Origin: Dromiciops gliroides
Taxonomy: Eukaryota > Chordata > Mammalia > Microbiotheria > Microbiotheriidae
DNA length: 64,000 bases
NCBI RefSeq assembly: GCF_019393635.1
Contig: NC_057867.1
Span: 3,632,889 to 3,696,888, forward strand
Direction: 5' to 3'
The position numbers and the translations under genes were made by a program. Under the pieces are notes generated by a model. That model searched no databases. It was not told the origin of the DNA and saw only the letters and a program-made list of their open reading frames with translations. This document shows, piece by piece, positions 1 through 10,035 of the stretch. How positions within the stretch are numbered: position 1 is the stretch's first letter; each line of letters begins with the position of its first letter.

Positions 1-219
1 ATAGAAATATATCTTACCCTACAGGAAAATAAAAGGGAAAGGGTTGGGGGAGGGTTGATAGAAGGGAGAGCAGATTGGGGAAGGCAGTAGTCAGAAGCAA
101 AACACTTGAGGACAGATAGGGTGAAAGGAAAGAGAGAAAGAGAAGAAGAAAAAATGGGGAAAATAGGATGGAAGGAAATGCACAATTAGTAATCATAAAT
201 GTTTACATTAGTTTTCTCT

Positions 220-1245
220 GGTGAAGGCTTTATTTCTCAAATATATAGAGAATTGAGTCAAATTGATAAGAATACAAGCCATTCTCTAATTGATAAATGG
301 TCAAAGGATAGGAACAGGCGATTTTCAAAGAAATCCAAACTATCTACAATCGAGAAATACAAATTCAAAGAACTCTGAGGTGATGCCCCACACCTATCAG
401 ATTGGCTAACATGACAAAGACTGGAGGGGGTGTGGGAAAACTGAGGCACTAATGCACTGTTGGTGAACTTGTACGGAGAGCCAACCATTCTGGAGAACAA
501 TTTGGAACTATGCCCAAATGGCTATAAAACTGTGCATACCCTTTGATCCAGTAATAACACTGCTAGGTCTGGATCCCAAAGAGATTTTATTTAGTTTTTT
601 GGTTTTTGGTGAGGCAATGGGGGTTGAGCGACTTGCCCAGGGTCACACAGCTAGTAAGTGTCAAGTGTCTGAGGCTGGATTTGAACTCAGGTCCTCCTGA
701 CTCCAGGGCCGGTGCTCTATCCACTGTGCCACCTAGCTGCCCCCCAAAGAGATGTTTAAAAAACAAAAAGGAAAAGGACCTATATGTACAAAAATATTTA
801 TAGTAGCTCTTTTAGTGGTGGCAAAGTATTGAACACTGAGGGTATATCCAATTGGAGAATGGCTGAACAAGTTATTGTATATGATTGTGATGAAATACTA
901 TTGTGATTTCAGAAACGACAGGCAGGATGCTCTCAGACAAACCCCCACAGAAAGAACTGATAGAGTCTGAATAAAAATCAAAGCATACATTTAAAACTGT
1001 TTTTATTTTTCTTGGTTTTTTTGTCTGTTTTCTTTCACAACATGACTAACATGGAAATATATTTTATATAACTAACTATACATTGCTTGCCTTCTTAATG
1101 AGGGGGGAAGGAAGGAGGGAGAGAGAATGTGGAACTCGAAATTTTTTTTAAATGAATGTTAAAAACTGTTTTTACATGTAATTGAGAAAAAATATGACAT
1201 TTTAAAAGTCACCAAAGTGAAAAAAAAAGAAGAAAAATATTCTTT
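220..1245 (+). repeat. L1 LINE 3' part, sense, with a SINE inside
   Basis: The text matches the familiar marsupial L1 3' region: a statement-like run from the ORF2 end through 'ggctgaacaagttattgtat' and 'gatgaaatactattgtg', then the 3' UTR with 'atggaaatatattttatata' and a purine-rich stretch ending in A-rich sequence near 1240. A SINE interrupts it at 586-742. No intact reading frame remains. Confidence 0.75.
586..742 (-). repeat. CORE-SINE (tRNA-like head plus MIR-type core), antisense
   Basis: Complete antisense copy inserted in the L1. The 11-bp target-site duplication CCCAAAGAGAT lies at 575-585 and again at 743-753, so this insertion is clear-cut and younger than the L1 it sits in. Confidence 0.9.
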
Positions 1246-1439
1246 GTTTCATATGATGGCTCTCTGGTAGGGGAGAGATACTAAGAAAAACTTAGGTAAT
1301 GTAAAAACAAAAGATATCAACAAAATTTGATTTTAAAAGAAAAAGTAAGTGTTGTAAAATTACAAAGAATAAGCTTGGCCCCAAAGAAAAGATATGAAAA
1401 GACACCTCCTCCCACTGCTTTGTGAAAATGGGAAGTCCA

Positions 1440-1593
1440 GGGGCAGCTAGGTAGCACAGTGGATAAAGCACCGCCCAGGATTCAGGAGGACCCGAGTTCG
1501 GTTCCAGCCTCAGACACTTGACACTTACTAGCTGTGTGACTCTGGGCAAGTCACTTAACCCCCATTGCCCCACAAAAAAAAAAAAAAGAAAAA
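1440..1593 (+). repeat. CORE-SINE, sense
   Basis: Starts GGGGCAGCTAGGTAGCACAG, carries the B-box region and the core TAGCTGTGTGAC, and ends in an A-rich tail. Flanks share a duplication beginning GAAAATGG (about 1423 and 1594). Confidence 0.88.
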
Positions 1594-2464
1594 GAAAATG
1601 GTTAGTCCAAAGGTGTATAATATTGCATATGTCAAATTGTTTTTCAATGTATCGATTAGTTTTATTGAAATTTTTTCTCTTTTTTTCCCCCATGCTTTTT
1701 CAAAAAGCCTTTGTCATAAGGAATAGAGCTCTCTGAGGGTGGGAAATTTCTGTAAAGTTAAAACAAAAGATAGCAATAAAGATCTATTTTTAAAAATACC
1801 CAGATAGCAGGAAGAAGTTCAGAAGAGGAAACATATGAGCCAAACAGGGTATTCATGTTAGTGTCATACTCCATTTAATATATATATATTTTTTTTCTTC
1901 TTAATATATATTTTTAAAAACTGCACTTAATGGAAGTTCAGAGTTTTATGTTCAAAGCCTCCTTGCTATTCTTTGTATAATAAAATTTTCACTGATGTTA
2001 AGTTCACAATAAAAACAGAATTTTAGATATTACAAGGAAACTGAAAAGCAATCAATTAAACAATGACTGGGTTAAAGAGGGTCTCAAAAAAGGCAGAAGA
2101 AAATTTAAGTGACAATAATTACAATACCATATAATGAAACCTATGGGAGACAACTAAAGCTGTACTGAGAGACAAATTTATATTATATTTAACAAGGAAA
2201 AAAATGGAAAAAAAAATCAAGTAAGCATAAAATTGATGACCCTTAAAGAAACAATACAAAAGAATAAAAGGAGATTATGTAAAAAATAAAAGAAACAGAG
2301 GACAGAACGATTCAATTGATAAAACCAAGAGTTTTTTTTAAAAAAGATTAACACTCATCAACCCCCAGAAAGAGGATATAAAACACTAAAGTCACAAACT
2401 AAAAAGGAGAGATCACACCAAATGATGGTGGGATGGAATTAAGGTAATCAAATTAATCATGAGG

Positions 2465-3060
2465 TGTCCCAAAGAATGACAAGACTCAGTGACTCAGTTT
2501 CCCAAGTTTTATTGCAATACTGTGAGTGACCACAGGGAGAAGCACCCAAGGAGAGAGGTGTCTCAAATTGGAAGAAGAAAAAAAAGTAAGAAAAGTAAGA
2601 AAAAAATTAATTATCTATTCATTATCCTAATCTCCATTTTAGGGAGGTATAGGGGAGGGCCTATCCTAATTTGAAGTTCCTGGGCACTTAAGCCAACCTC
2701 CGAGGCAGGTACCTTTTTCCCTGGAGGTGTGTTTTGGGGGTTTACATGTCATAAGGTGAACCGAAGAACACATTTGGTCCTTTCTGGGAATGTTCCCCAA
2801 AACACCTCAACTTGCCAAGGTCAGAGTATCTCTGTGTTTTTGATCTCTCTTTACTTAGGCCTGGTTTCTAGGTGTCCGGTCATCTAACTTAAACATTTCA
2901 ATTGTTGATTACCAGTTAGGGTCTCTGTTGATGGTGAGGGTTGATAGGGAAAAACCCTCTTAAAACACAAACTTTAGTTTCTCTGTTAACCCTTTTAGGT
3001 ACTATCAATAAGGACTCGAGCCTCAGTTTATCTGTTAACCCCTTTTTGCCTCCTCCATCA
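2465..3060 (-). mobile_element. Probable endogenous retrovirus LTR fossil, antisense
   Basis: Read on the minus strand, the left end is a typical LTR 3' part: an AATAAA signal (plus-strand TTTATT near 2509) followed about 40 bases later by a terminus ending in CA (TG at 2465 on the plus strand). It separates two L1 ORF2 pieces, so it probably inserted into the L1. The right boundary and family are uncertain. It is old and carries no coding part. Confidence 0.4.
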
Positions 3061-3196
3061 TAAACACAACAATTAGGGAAAATAATACACAGCAACAGTC
3101 TAACAAATTAGAGAATTTAAATAGAGCCTTACTTACAAACATAAATATTGCCAGAAGGGACACACAGAAAATTACCAATTTAAATAGGCCAATCCA

Positions 3197-3318
3197 GGGG
3201 CAGCTAGGTGGAGCACCAGCCCTGGATTCAGGAGGACCTGAGTTCAAATCCCACCTCAGACACTTGACACTAGCTGTGTGACCCTGGGCAAGTCATTTAA
3301 CCCTCACTGCCCCGCCAA

Positions 3319-3356
<38 letters not shown>
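3197..3356 (+). repeat. CORE-SINE, sense, with (AT)n tail
   Basis: Head is shortened within the A-box area; the core is intact; the tail has become a TA microsatellite at about 3329-3358. Duplicated target ATAGGCCAATCC / ATAAGCCAATCT flanks it. Confidence 0.85.
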
Positions 3357-3361
<5 letters not shown>

Positions 3362-4077
3362 CCAATCTTAGAGGAAGAAATGACAAGTCATCAAATTACC
3401 CAGCCAAAAACAAATCACCTAGCCCGAAAAAACTGATTCATATCAGAATTCTTCTTAACTTTTCAAGAACAAATAATCTGTTTCATAAATTATTCATAAA
3501 TATAGTGAACAATGGATCAGTATCTGATACCTTTTATGAAACAAATAGGGCGCTGATTTCAAAACCAGAGAAAGACAACATTAAAAAGAGATTTACAGAT
3601 CAATTTCTCTAATGAATATCGATGCAAAACTACTAGAAAGAACCACATTGAGATAGCCACATTACAACCAAATAGAACATAGTGATATACTAGAAAATGC
3701 TTTATTATGACCAAGCAAAGTTTATATCAGGTACAGAAGTCTTATTAAAAATCAGAAAAACTATTAACATAATAAAACATTGAATCCTCAAACTAAAAAA
3801 AAGCATAGAATTATATCAATGGATACAGAAATAGCCTTTAACACATCCAATGTTTATTCATGATAAAAAAACACTAAAGAGAAGAGATTATTTTACCTCA
3901 ACACAATAAAAAGTATCTAACGAGCCAAGAGCCAATGTAATAAGCAACAGAAACATTACAAACACTCTTGGTCAAGAGGGATAAAAAGACATCTAACTCT
4001 CACTACTTTTATTTGACCCGTATTGGACTCTAGATTTCCCTCAGTGGCTGGGAAATGCTTAAGATAATCAGACAACA

Positions 4078-4215
4078 AGCACTTCCTGAATCTCCTCCTA
4101 CACTATGCCAAGCACTGCGCTAAAAGAAAGGCAAAAGACAGTCCCTACCCTCAAGGCGTTCATAGTCTAATGCTCGGTATGAGCAAAATACATACAAAAT
4201 GAATTGAACCAGCTA
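4078..4215 (+). repeat. SINE relic of the 'aagcatttattaagcacc' type
   Basis: Contains the degraded motif series 'ctatgccaagcactgcgcta' and 'aaggcaaaagacagtcccta' followed by 'ctcaaggcgttcatagtcta', a common marsupial core-SINE. Stretches between here and 4900 hold no other recognisable feature. Confidence 0.5.
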
Positions 4216-4929
4216 GGTGATCACTCCCTTGCTCTCCTATCTTCAAAACAGTATTGGTAGAATGATATCGATTAGACATCAGATATTTGAAGTCTAGGGA
4301 TTGTTTTCATTAAAAGTGGGGTTAGAATAAAAGCCACTTTCTCTGGTCAGCTCTAGGGAGAGGATCTTGGCCGGCTCAGTTTTCCCTACTAGTACACAAA
4401 AGCCATTGACGGGATAGCAAGCAAACATTTATCAAAGCAAGGCATTTTATAACAGGATTGGTAAAGCTATATAGATTCATTGAGGTCATAGACTACACAT
4501 GAGTTAGAAGGTTCTGTGACCTAGAAGAAAACCCATCTCAACCAAAGAGATAACCATCTTACCTGCTAGGTAAGCTTTCAGAAATCTCGGGCATCAAGGG
4601 CCATGTTAGGGTTTCAGCTTTCTTCCACAGGCTCTGGGGGTCTCTCATTCCAAGTCTTCAATTTGCCTCCTTTTTCCAGGTCTCAGCTTCTCTCTCAAAA
4701 TTCTCTCAGCAAATGACTCACATCTCCCTATTTGTATGGAAATTCACCCAACTGTCCCTCAGGGGACCACCCTGTACAAATAGGGTGGGGCTACATGAAT
4801 ATGGGAAAATGGAGGGGGGGGGCAATTTGTTTAGGCACTCGTATTCCACCTTGAATTTCAGCTGTATGAGGGACGTAAATATTTTAAAACGAGCTATAAA
4901 AAGATGGGGAAATTAGAATAAAGTATTTA

Positions 4930-5575
4930 TCTCAATTGGGGAGGGGAGATGAAATTTTAAAAATATTATTAGATACAAAATGGATGTTCTTGATTAGATG
5001 GAAATAGAAATACTCTGTACAACAAAAACCAATATAATTAATGGATTCATGGAAATCTTTATAGCAAATATCATAGATTTAAAAAATTAAGATCTGAAAT
5101 GCTTAAGGAAATATTAAAGAGTCAGGGTGATAGATAACAATCACTTGGGAAAAAAAGCTCTTTTCTTCACTAAAAATCAAAGAGATACAAATTTAAACAA
5201 CTTTGAGGTACTACCTTATACCCATAGAAATACTTAAAAGCAATAAAACTCAACATTTGCAAGGATATAGAGAAACAGGAAGGCTTCGTCCATTGCTGAT
5301 ATAAATTTTTGGAGAGAAATTTGGCAGTGCAAAGTATATATTATAAAAATAGTCAGGGGCAGCTAGGTGGCACAGTGGATAGAGCACCGGCCCTGGAGTC
5401 AGGAGTACCTGAGTTCAAATTTGACCTCAGATGATTGACACTTACTAGCTGTGTGACCCTGAGCAAGTCACTTAACCCCAATTGCCTCACACACACACAA
5501 AAATAATAATCATCATACCATTTGACCCACCTGGTGGGAATATACCCTGAAAGTATTGTCAAAAATTAAAAAGGA
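4930..5575 (+). repeat. L1 3' fragment, sense, with a SINE inside
   Basis: The text 'atcaaagagatacaaattta' followed by 'ggatatagagaaacaggaag' is the same L1 region seen at 220-500. A SINE is inserted at 5356-5501. Non-coding relic. Confidence 0.55.
5356..5501 (+). repeat. CORE-SINE, sense
   Basis: Complete copy from GGGGCAGCTAGGTGGCACAG to 'attgcctcac' and a short CA-rich tail; it splits an L1 fragment. Confidence 0.88.
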
Positions 5576-5576
5576 G

Positions 5577-5710
5577 GGGGCAGCTAGATGGCGCAGTGGT
5601 TAAAAGCGCTGGCCCTGGATTCAGGAGTACCTGAGTTCAAATCCAGCCTCAGACACTTAACACTTACTAGCTGTGTGACCCTGGGCAAGTCACTTAAACC
5701 CCATTGCCCC

Positions 5711-5748
<38 letters not shown>
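5577..5748 (+). repeat. CORE-SINE, sense, long poly(A)
   Basis: Complete copy with an A tail of over 30 bases (about 5713-5748), suggesting recent insertion. It is preceded by 'aattaaaaaggaggggg', which recurs right after its tail and leads into the next SINE. Confidence 0.9.
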
Positions 5749-5750
<2 letters not shown>

Positions 5751-5759
5751 AAAAAGGAG

Positions 5760-5897
5760 GGGGCAACTAGGTGGCACAGTGGATAAAGCACCGCCCAGGA
5801 TTCAGGAGGACCCGAGTTCGGTTCCAGCCTCAGACACTTTGACACTTACTAGCTATGTGACCCTGGGCAAGTCACTTAACCCTCATTGCCCCATGCC

Positions 5898-5957
<60 letters not shown>
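5760..5957 (+). repeat. CORE-SINE, sense, with (GA)n tail
   Basis: Second copy directly behind the previous one, of a different subtype (it shares 'ccgcccaggattcagg' and 'gttcggttccagcc' with the 1440 copy). The tail has expanded into a pure GA microsatellite of about 50 bases (5905-5957). Confidence 0.9.
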
Positions 5958-5962
<5 letters not shown>

Positions 5963-6339
5963 GGGCAGAAGGAGGAGGTCATGAACTGAAGAGTAAGGAG
6001 AAGCAACCATGGAAGTGATTTGGACTTGTGAAGGCCAGAAGGGAGGCTTTCTCTTATGCTTGCCCCACTGTGGCCAGGTCACCATAGCCTCCAGTTGGGT
6101 CCTGTCTAGAATTCCTACCCCTGTCCGCAATCATCTTTTCTTCCCTTTCCTGAAGAGCTTAGGGGGTGTCTTTTGTATCTTTGAGGATCCAAATCTGGTC
6201 CCTGTTGCATTCCTTCTGCCCTCATCCACTGCCAGAGTTTGGGTCAGATAGAGTAAAGCTGAGGATTTGGGCGGGTCTGGACTGGTCATTTAACCCATGT
6301 TGTGACTGGTTGACGTTTATTTTATTTATCTCTGAGGTA

Positions 6340-6592
6340 ACCTAGGTCACTGAGCAGCTCATACAGTACCTGGTCCGGAGTGAGGAAGACTCATTTTCCT
6401 GAGTTCAAATCCTACCTCAGACTAGCTGTGTGGCCCTGGGCAAGTCACTTCACCCTGTTTGCCTCAGTTTCCTCGTCTGTAAAATGAGCCAAGAAAGAAA
6501 TGGCAAACCACTCCAGTATCTCTGCCAAGAAAACCCCAAATGGGGTCACAAAGGGTCAGTCATGACTGAAAAATGACCGAACACCACCACCA
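6340..6592 (+). repeat. CORE-SINE with RTE/Bov-B-like 3' tail
   Basis: The head and core are degraded, but the 3' part is the diagnostic tail 'ggcaaaccactccagtatct', 'gccaagaaaaccccaaatgg' and 'ggtcagtcatgactgaaaaa'. This tail resembles the 3' end of RTE/Bov-B LINEs, the presumed mobilising partner. It ends about 240 bp upstream of the ERCC6L start codon. Confidence 0.7.
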
Positions 6593-6599
6593 CCTCGAC

Positions 6600-7480
6600 T
6601 GTCAAAAGGGGTCAAGGGCCCAGCAGCCCGCGCCCGCCCTGAGAACTACGGGTAGCAGGACGGAGAAGAGGCGGGTCAGAGGGTGAGGACGGGGCCTGCT
6701 ATTGGCCCAAAGGCCTCTGGGCCCGCCCACTCTACGTCAGCGTCGCTCCAGAGGAGGGAAAATTCAAAAGAAACGGCCTTCTACCCCACCCCGCCCCCCC
6801 TTCGTCCTAGTCAGCCCCTCAGCGTTAGCGATGGCGGAGCCACTGGCCGAGCTAGACGTCGGGACCGAGCCCGAGCCCGAGCTAGACGTCGGGACCGAGG
6901 CCGAGCTAGACGTCGGGACCGAGCCCGAGCCCCAGGCGGCCATGGCAGAGTCGGCGGCCTTGGCCACAGGGAGTGCGGCGGAGCAGCTACTGAGCCCGGG
7001 GCGAGCAGCCAGTTACCGGAGGTAGGGGATAAGGCCGCTACCGCTCCCAGCTCCCGGAGGGCCCGAGGGAGGGGAGGGGAGCATCTGCGCTCCGGGCTTC
7101 GGGAGCGGGGATGGGGGGGAGGCCGGGGGGGGGAGGGAACGGCGGCGGCGGCGGCGGCGGCGGCGGCAGAACGCTTGCGCGCTTGCGCGCTGTTCGCTGG
7201 CTGCCCGGGGGCGTTCTCTCGCGATGGTTGCAGAGCGGGGGAGAGCGGAAGTGAAGCGTCCTCGGCCTTCCGAGGGGTACTCGCTTCCGGGACCGACCAA
7301 ACTCTAGCCGTAGGGGGAGAGGAAGAAAACTGGGTCTCTAGAAGTTGATTCGTTTGAATTTTGCTTCAGTTCTCCCTCACCTTCACCCCAGCCCTTCGCC
7401 CTTGGGGTGCGGAGGCCTCCCCCTGCCCGCACTAGCTGAATCGAGCCCGGCCCCCGACCCGTGACCACCTGCGTGGGCGG
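6600..7480 (+). promoter_or_regulatory. CpG-rich ERCC6L promoter and first-exon region
   Basis: A GC-rich, CpG-dense block around the first coding exon. Upstream of the ATG at 6831 lie an inverted CCAAT box (ATTGG, 6701-6705), a CRE-like TACGTCAG (6733-6740) and TTCAAA (6763-6768), the reverse of the TTTGAA cell-cycle homology region. CCAAT plus CHR is the usual layout of G2/M genes controlled by NF-Y and DREAM/MuvB, which fits the mitotic role of ERCC6L. A (GGC)n run (about 7141-7167) and NRF1-like TTGCGCGC repeats (about 7175-7192) follow in early intron 1. The motifs are seen; the regulation is inferred. Confidence 0.7.
6831..7021 (+). CDS. ERCC6L: ERCC6L (PICH) coding exon 1
   Basis: Encodes the N-terminal 63 residues plus two bases of codon 64. 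The donor is CGGAG|GTAGGG. It joins the acceptor at 10035/10036 (ATTTATAG|ATATG) in phase 2, giving SYR-R-YVKEAK, which matches the start of the N-terminal TPR of mammalian ERCC6L. The first ATG (6831) is used here. It opens an acidic stretch with three imperfect copies of ELDVGTEPEP (about residues 7-34) that I do not know from human ERCC6L. An in-frame second ATG at 6942 (codon 38, context GCGGCCATGG) gives a 26-residue leader much closer to the 23-residue human one. Which start is used cannot be decided from sequence. Confidence 0.85.
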
Positions 7481-7659
7481 AAGGGTGGACGGCCGGATGT
7501 ACTCCTCCAGCGAAGGTGGGGAAAGGAAATGATTAAACTGGAGCCGAGGACCCTAAAGTGTAACCAGTCGCCAGGCAATCAGTGTGTACTGTGTACAGGA
7601 CACTGGGCTAAACGATCCCTGCCCTCGTGGAATGTGCCATCCACTAGGGGAGAGGATCA

Positions 7660-7990
7660 CCCAATAAGTAAACATCGATTAAGCGCCTACTGTGTTCCTG
7701 GCTCTGTGCTAAGTGCTGGAGATACAAAAAGAAGCAAAAGACAGGCCTTGCCCCCAAGGACCTCATGATCTAACGGAAGACAATAAGTAAACATATACAA
7801 AGCATAGCTATGAAAAAAGCATGCGCACATATATACATACGTATGTACATATACACATCTATGTGGGGATAAATAGGAAATCAGTGACAGAGGGATTGGA
7901 ACAGGCTTCCTGTAGAAGGTGGGATTTTAATTGGGACTTAAAGGAAACCAGGGAGGTCAGTAGTTGGAGTAGAGGAAGGGGAAGACAAGC
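7660..7990 (+). repeat. CORE-SINE/L2-like relic in ERCC6L intron 1
   Basis: Carries 'attaagcgcctactgtgttc', 'gtgctaagtgctggagatac' and 'aacaggcttcctgtagaagg' in the order seen in long marsupial core-SINE/L2-derived repeats. Similar stretches occur at 4078, 27485 and 49915. Low-grade relic, non-coding. Confidence 0.55.
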
Positions 7991-8305
7991 AGAGAAAATG
8001 CCCCAGCTCTGAGAGATGGAGAAATGTTAAGAACTAGGCATAGAAACATAGGAAAGTATTTAAAGAGACCATCGTTCAGGGGGACAGCCAGTGTAAAAAC
8101 CTGATCTGTCATGTGCAAGGAAAAGCTGCAAAGCCGGATTCCTAGAGTGGAAGGCTATGAAGGGCCCACATTCTGAAGGTCCATTAGAGGGGGGGTGGGG
8201 GAGAACTGGGGACAGACAGACTGACTGACATGGTCAGACCTTTGCTTTAGAAAACTCCCTGGCAGCTGAGTGAAGGATGAACTGCTGCAGGGGAGAGACT
8301 TGAGA

Positions 8306-8540
8306 GACAGCTAGATGGCTAGAGTGCTGGGCCTGGAGTCAGGAAGACCAGAGTTCAAATCCAGCCCCAGACACTTTATAGCTGTGTGACTCTGGTCAAG
8401 TCAGTTAATCTCTGCCTCAGTTTCCTCAACTGTAAAATAGGAATGATAATAGCACCTGCCTCCCAGGGTTCTTGTGAAAGTCAAGGGAGATAATTATAAA
8501 GCACCTAGTAAGTGTGATAGAAATATCAGCTATTGTTCCT
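8306..8540 (+). repeat. MIR/Ther-type CORE-SINE, sense
   Basis: Has 'gagttcaaatccagcc', 'tagctgtgtgactctggtca', 'cctcagtttcctcaactgta' and a tail with 'aaagcacctagtaagtg'. An older and longer CORE-SINE type than the young GGGGCAGCTAGG copies. Confidence 0.7.
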
Positions 8541-8905
8541 TTTTAAAATTTTTATTTTTAATTTATGAAATAAAACAAGCATTTCCACAACATAATAGAA
8601 TAAAAAGATGATTGCCAATCAAATCGATGATTGCCAAAAGAAACTGCAAATGTATTCTATACAACTTGCTACTCCTTTTAAAGATATAATAAAACTATCA
8701 TGGAAGATTTTTTCCTTTTTTTTTTTCCCCTCCCTCTCCCCATAGCTACTATTAGACATAAACGTATGTATGTGTCTGTAAAATCATTCTATATATACTT
8801 CTATTTATCTGTTCTTTCTCTGGATGCAGATAGCATCTTCCTTTATAGGTCTTTTGTAATTAATTTGGGTATTTATAATAGTCTCTTATTATTATAATAG
8901 CTACT
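8535..8905 (-). repeat. LINE 3' end, antisense (family uncertain)
   Basis: The stretch beginning 'aatttatgaaataaaacaag' through 'gctactattagacataaacg', 'tctttctctggatgcagata' and 'attaatttgggtatttataa' is a recurrent LINE-like 3' sequence in marsupial DNA. I cannot assign it to L1 or RTE with certainty. Confidence 0.45.
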
Positions 8906-9000
8906 ACTATTATTACTGGAAGGAGGAAAGCCACTTTAGAAACCTATTGATAGGCCCTACCAGAGGTGATAAGAACCTGAACTTGGATAATGGCTGTATG

Positions 9001-9002
<2 letters not shown>

Positions 9003-9059
<57 letters not shown>
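9003..9059 (+). repeat. (CA)n microsatellite
   Basis: An uninterrupted CA dinucleotide array of about 28 units in ERCC6L intron 1; likely polymorphic. Confidence 0.97.
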
Positions 9060-9060
<1 letters not shown>

Positions 9061-9189
9061 CCATCCCATTCTCTTCACTTACTGGGCCATTACAGACCCT
9101 CATCTCCTCTTGCCTACCCAGTAGTGGTAGAAGTACCAGGAAGGAAGTTCATTTCTTCCCTCTTTCCAATCCATCTTCCATAGGTCTGC

Positions 9190-9990
9190 CCATTTTACTT
9201 CTCTGCTAAGAAATCTTAAGTGGCTTCTTACTTGCTTCTACAATAAAACAGAAGCCCCTCAGCCTACCATTTTACACCTTCCACAGTTTGGCTTGCGGTC
9301 TCTCCCTTATTCCTTTTCACACAGTGCCAACCCAAATGGACCCACGAGCTATTCCCCAAACTCAGTTGTGTCTAGTTTCCTGTCTGTATCTTTGCACATG
9401 CTGTCTCCTCTGCCTGGAGTGCCCTCCCATCACACCATGGCCTCTTAGAATCCTTGGCTTCCTTCAAAGTTCATCTCTGGTACCACCTCCTCTGGAAAGA
9501 TTTCCTTGATTTTCCCACCACCCACAGATACTAATGCTTTCCTTTAATCGTCTTTATTTTCTTATATGTACAATGAAAGTCCTCACTTTTTTCCTAGACT
9601 ATTGCAATTGTCTCCTAATTAGTCTCCTTGCTTCCAGTCTTTTCCCTTTCTAATCCATCTTCCACAGCTGCCAAAATGATATTCCCCTGCCCAGTAACCT
9701 CCAGTGGCACCCTATTTCTTATAGGATTAACTATTAACTCTTCTGTTAGTCACTGAAACCCCTTCACAACCTGCCTCCAATCTACCTTTTGAGCCTTATA
9801 CACTATTCCCTTTCACACAATCCATCACATCTCTCATCTCCACCTTTGCACAGGCTATTTGTCCCCTATGCATTTCCTTCTCATCTTTGCCTCTTAGAAT
9901 ACCCCCCACACACACACACCTGCTAGTCCTTCCCTTTAATGAACTCTATGCAATTTTGAGAAGATGGTTTCATTTTTGTCTTCGTACCTC
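9190..9990 (+). repeat. L2 LINE relics in ERCC6L intron 1
   Basis: Two adjoining L2-type segments. The first has 'ctctgcctggagtgccctcc', 'ggcttccttcaaagttcatc' and 'accacctcctctggaaagat'. The second has 'ctgcccagtaacctccagtg' and 'ctttgcacaggctatttgtc'. The open frame that runs from 9887 into ERCC6L exon 2 lies partly in this relic and is intronic. Confidence 0.65.
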
Positions 9991-10035
9991 CAATGCCCAT
10001 CATATAGCAAGTGCCTTTCTTTTTCACATTTATAG

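Larger units (their letters stand above)
1990..4000 (+). repeat. L1 ORF2 remnants, sense, interrupted
   Basis: Fragments such as 'aatttctctaatgaatatcg' followed by 'atgcaaaactactagaaag', and the upstream 'gaaacaatacaaaagaataaa' region, read as decayed L1 ORF2 nucleotide sequence. The element is split by an LTR-like segment (about 2465-3060) and a SINE (3197-3356). All frames are heavily broken. Confidence 0.6.

Noticed and set aside
6702-7348. Long overlapping frames on both strands in the ERCC6L CpG island
   Set aside because: Shadows of GC-rich exon 1 and the (GGC)n run; only the frame starting at 6831 joins exon 2.
9887-10035. Open frame continuing upstream of ERCC6L exon 2
   Set aside because: It lies in an L2-like relic, and the acceptor ATTTATAG at 10028-10035 joins exon 1 in frame with the known protein start; the upstream frame is intronic.
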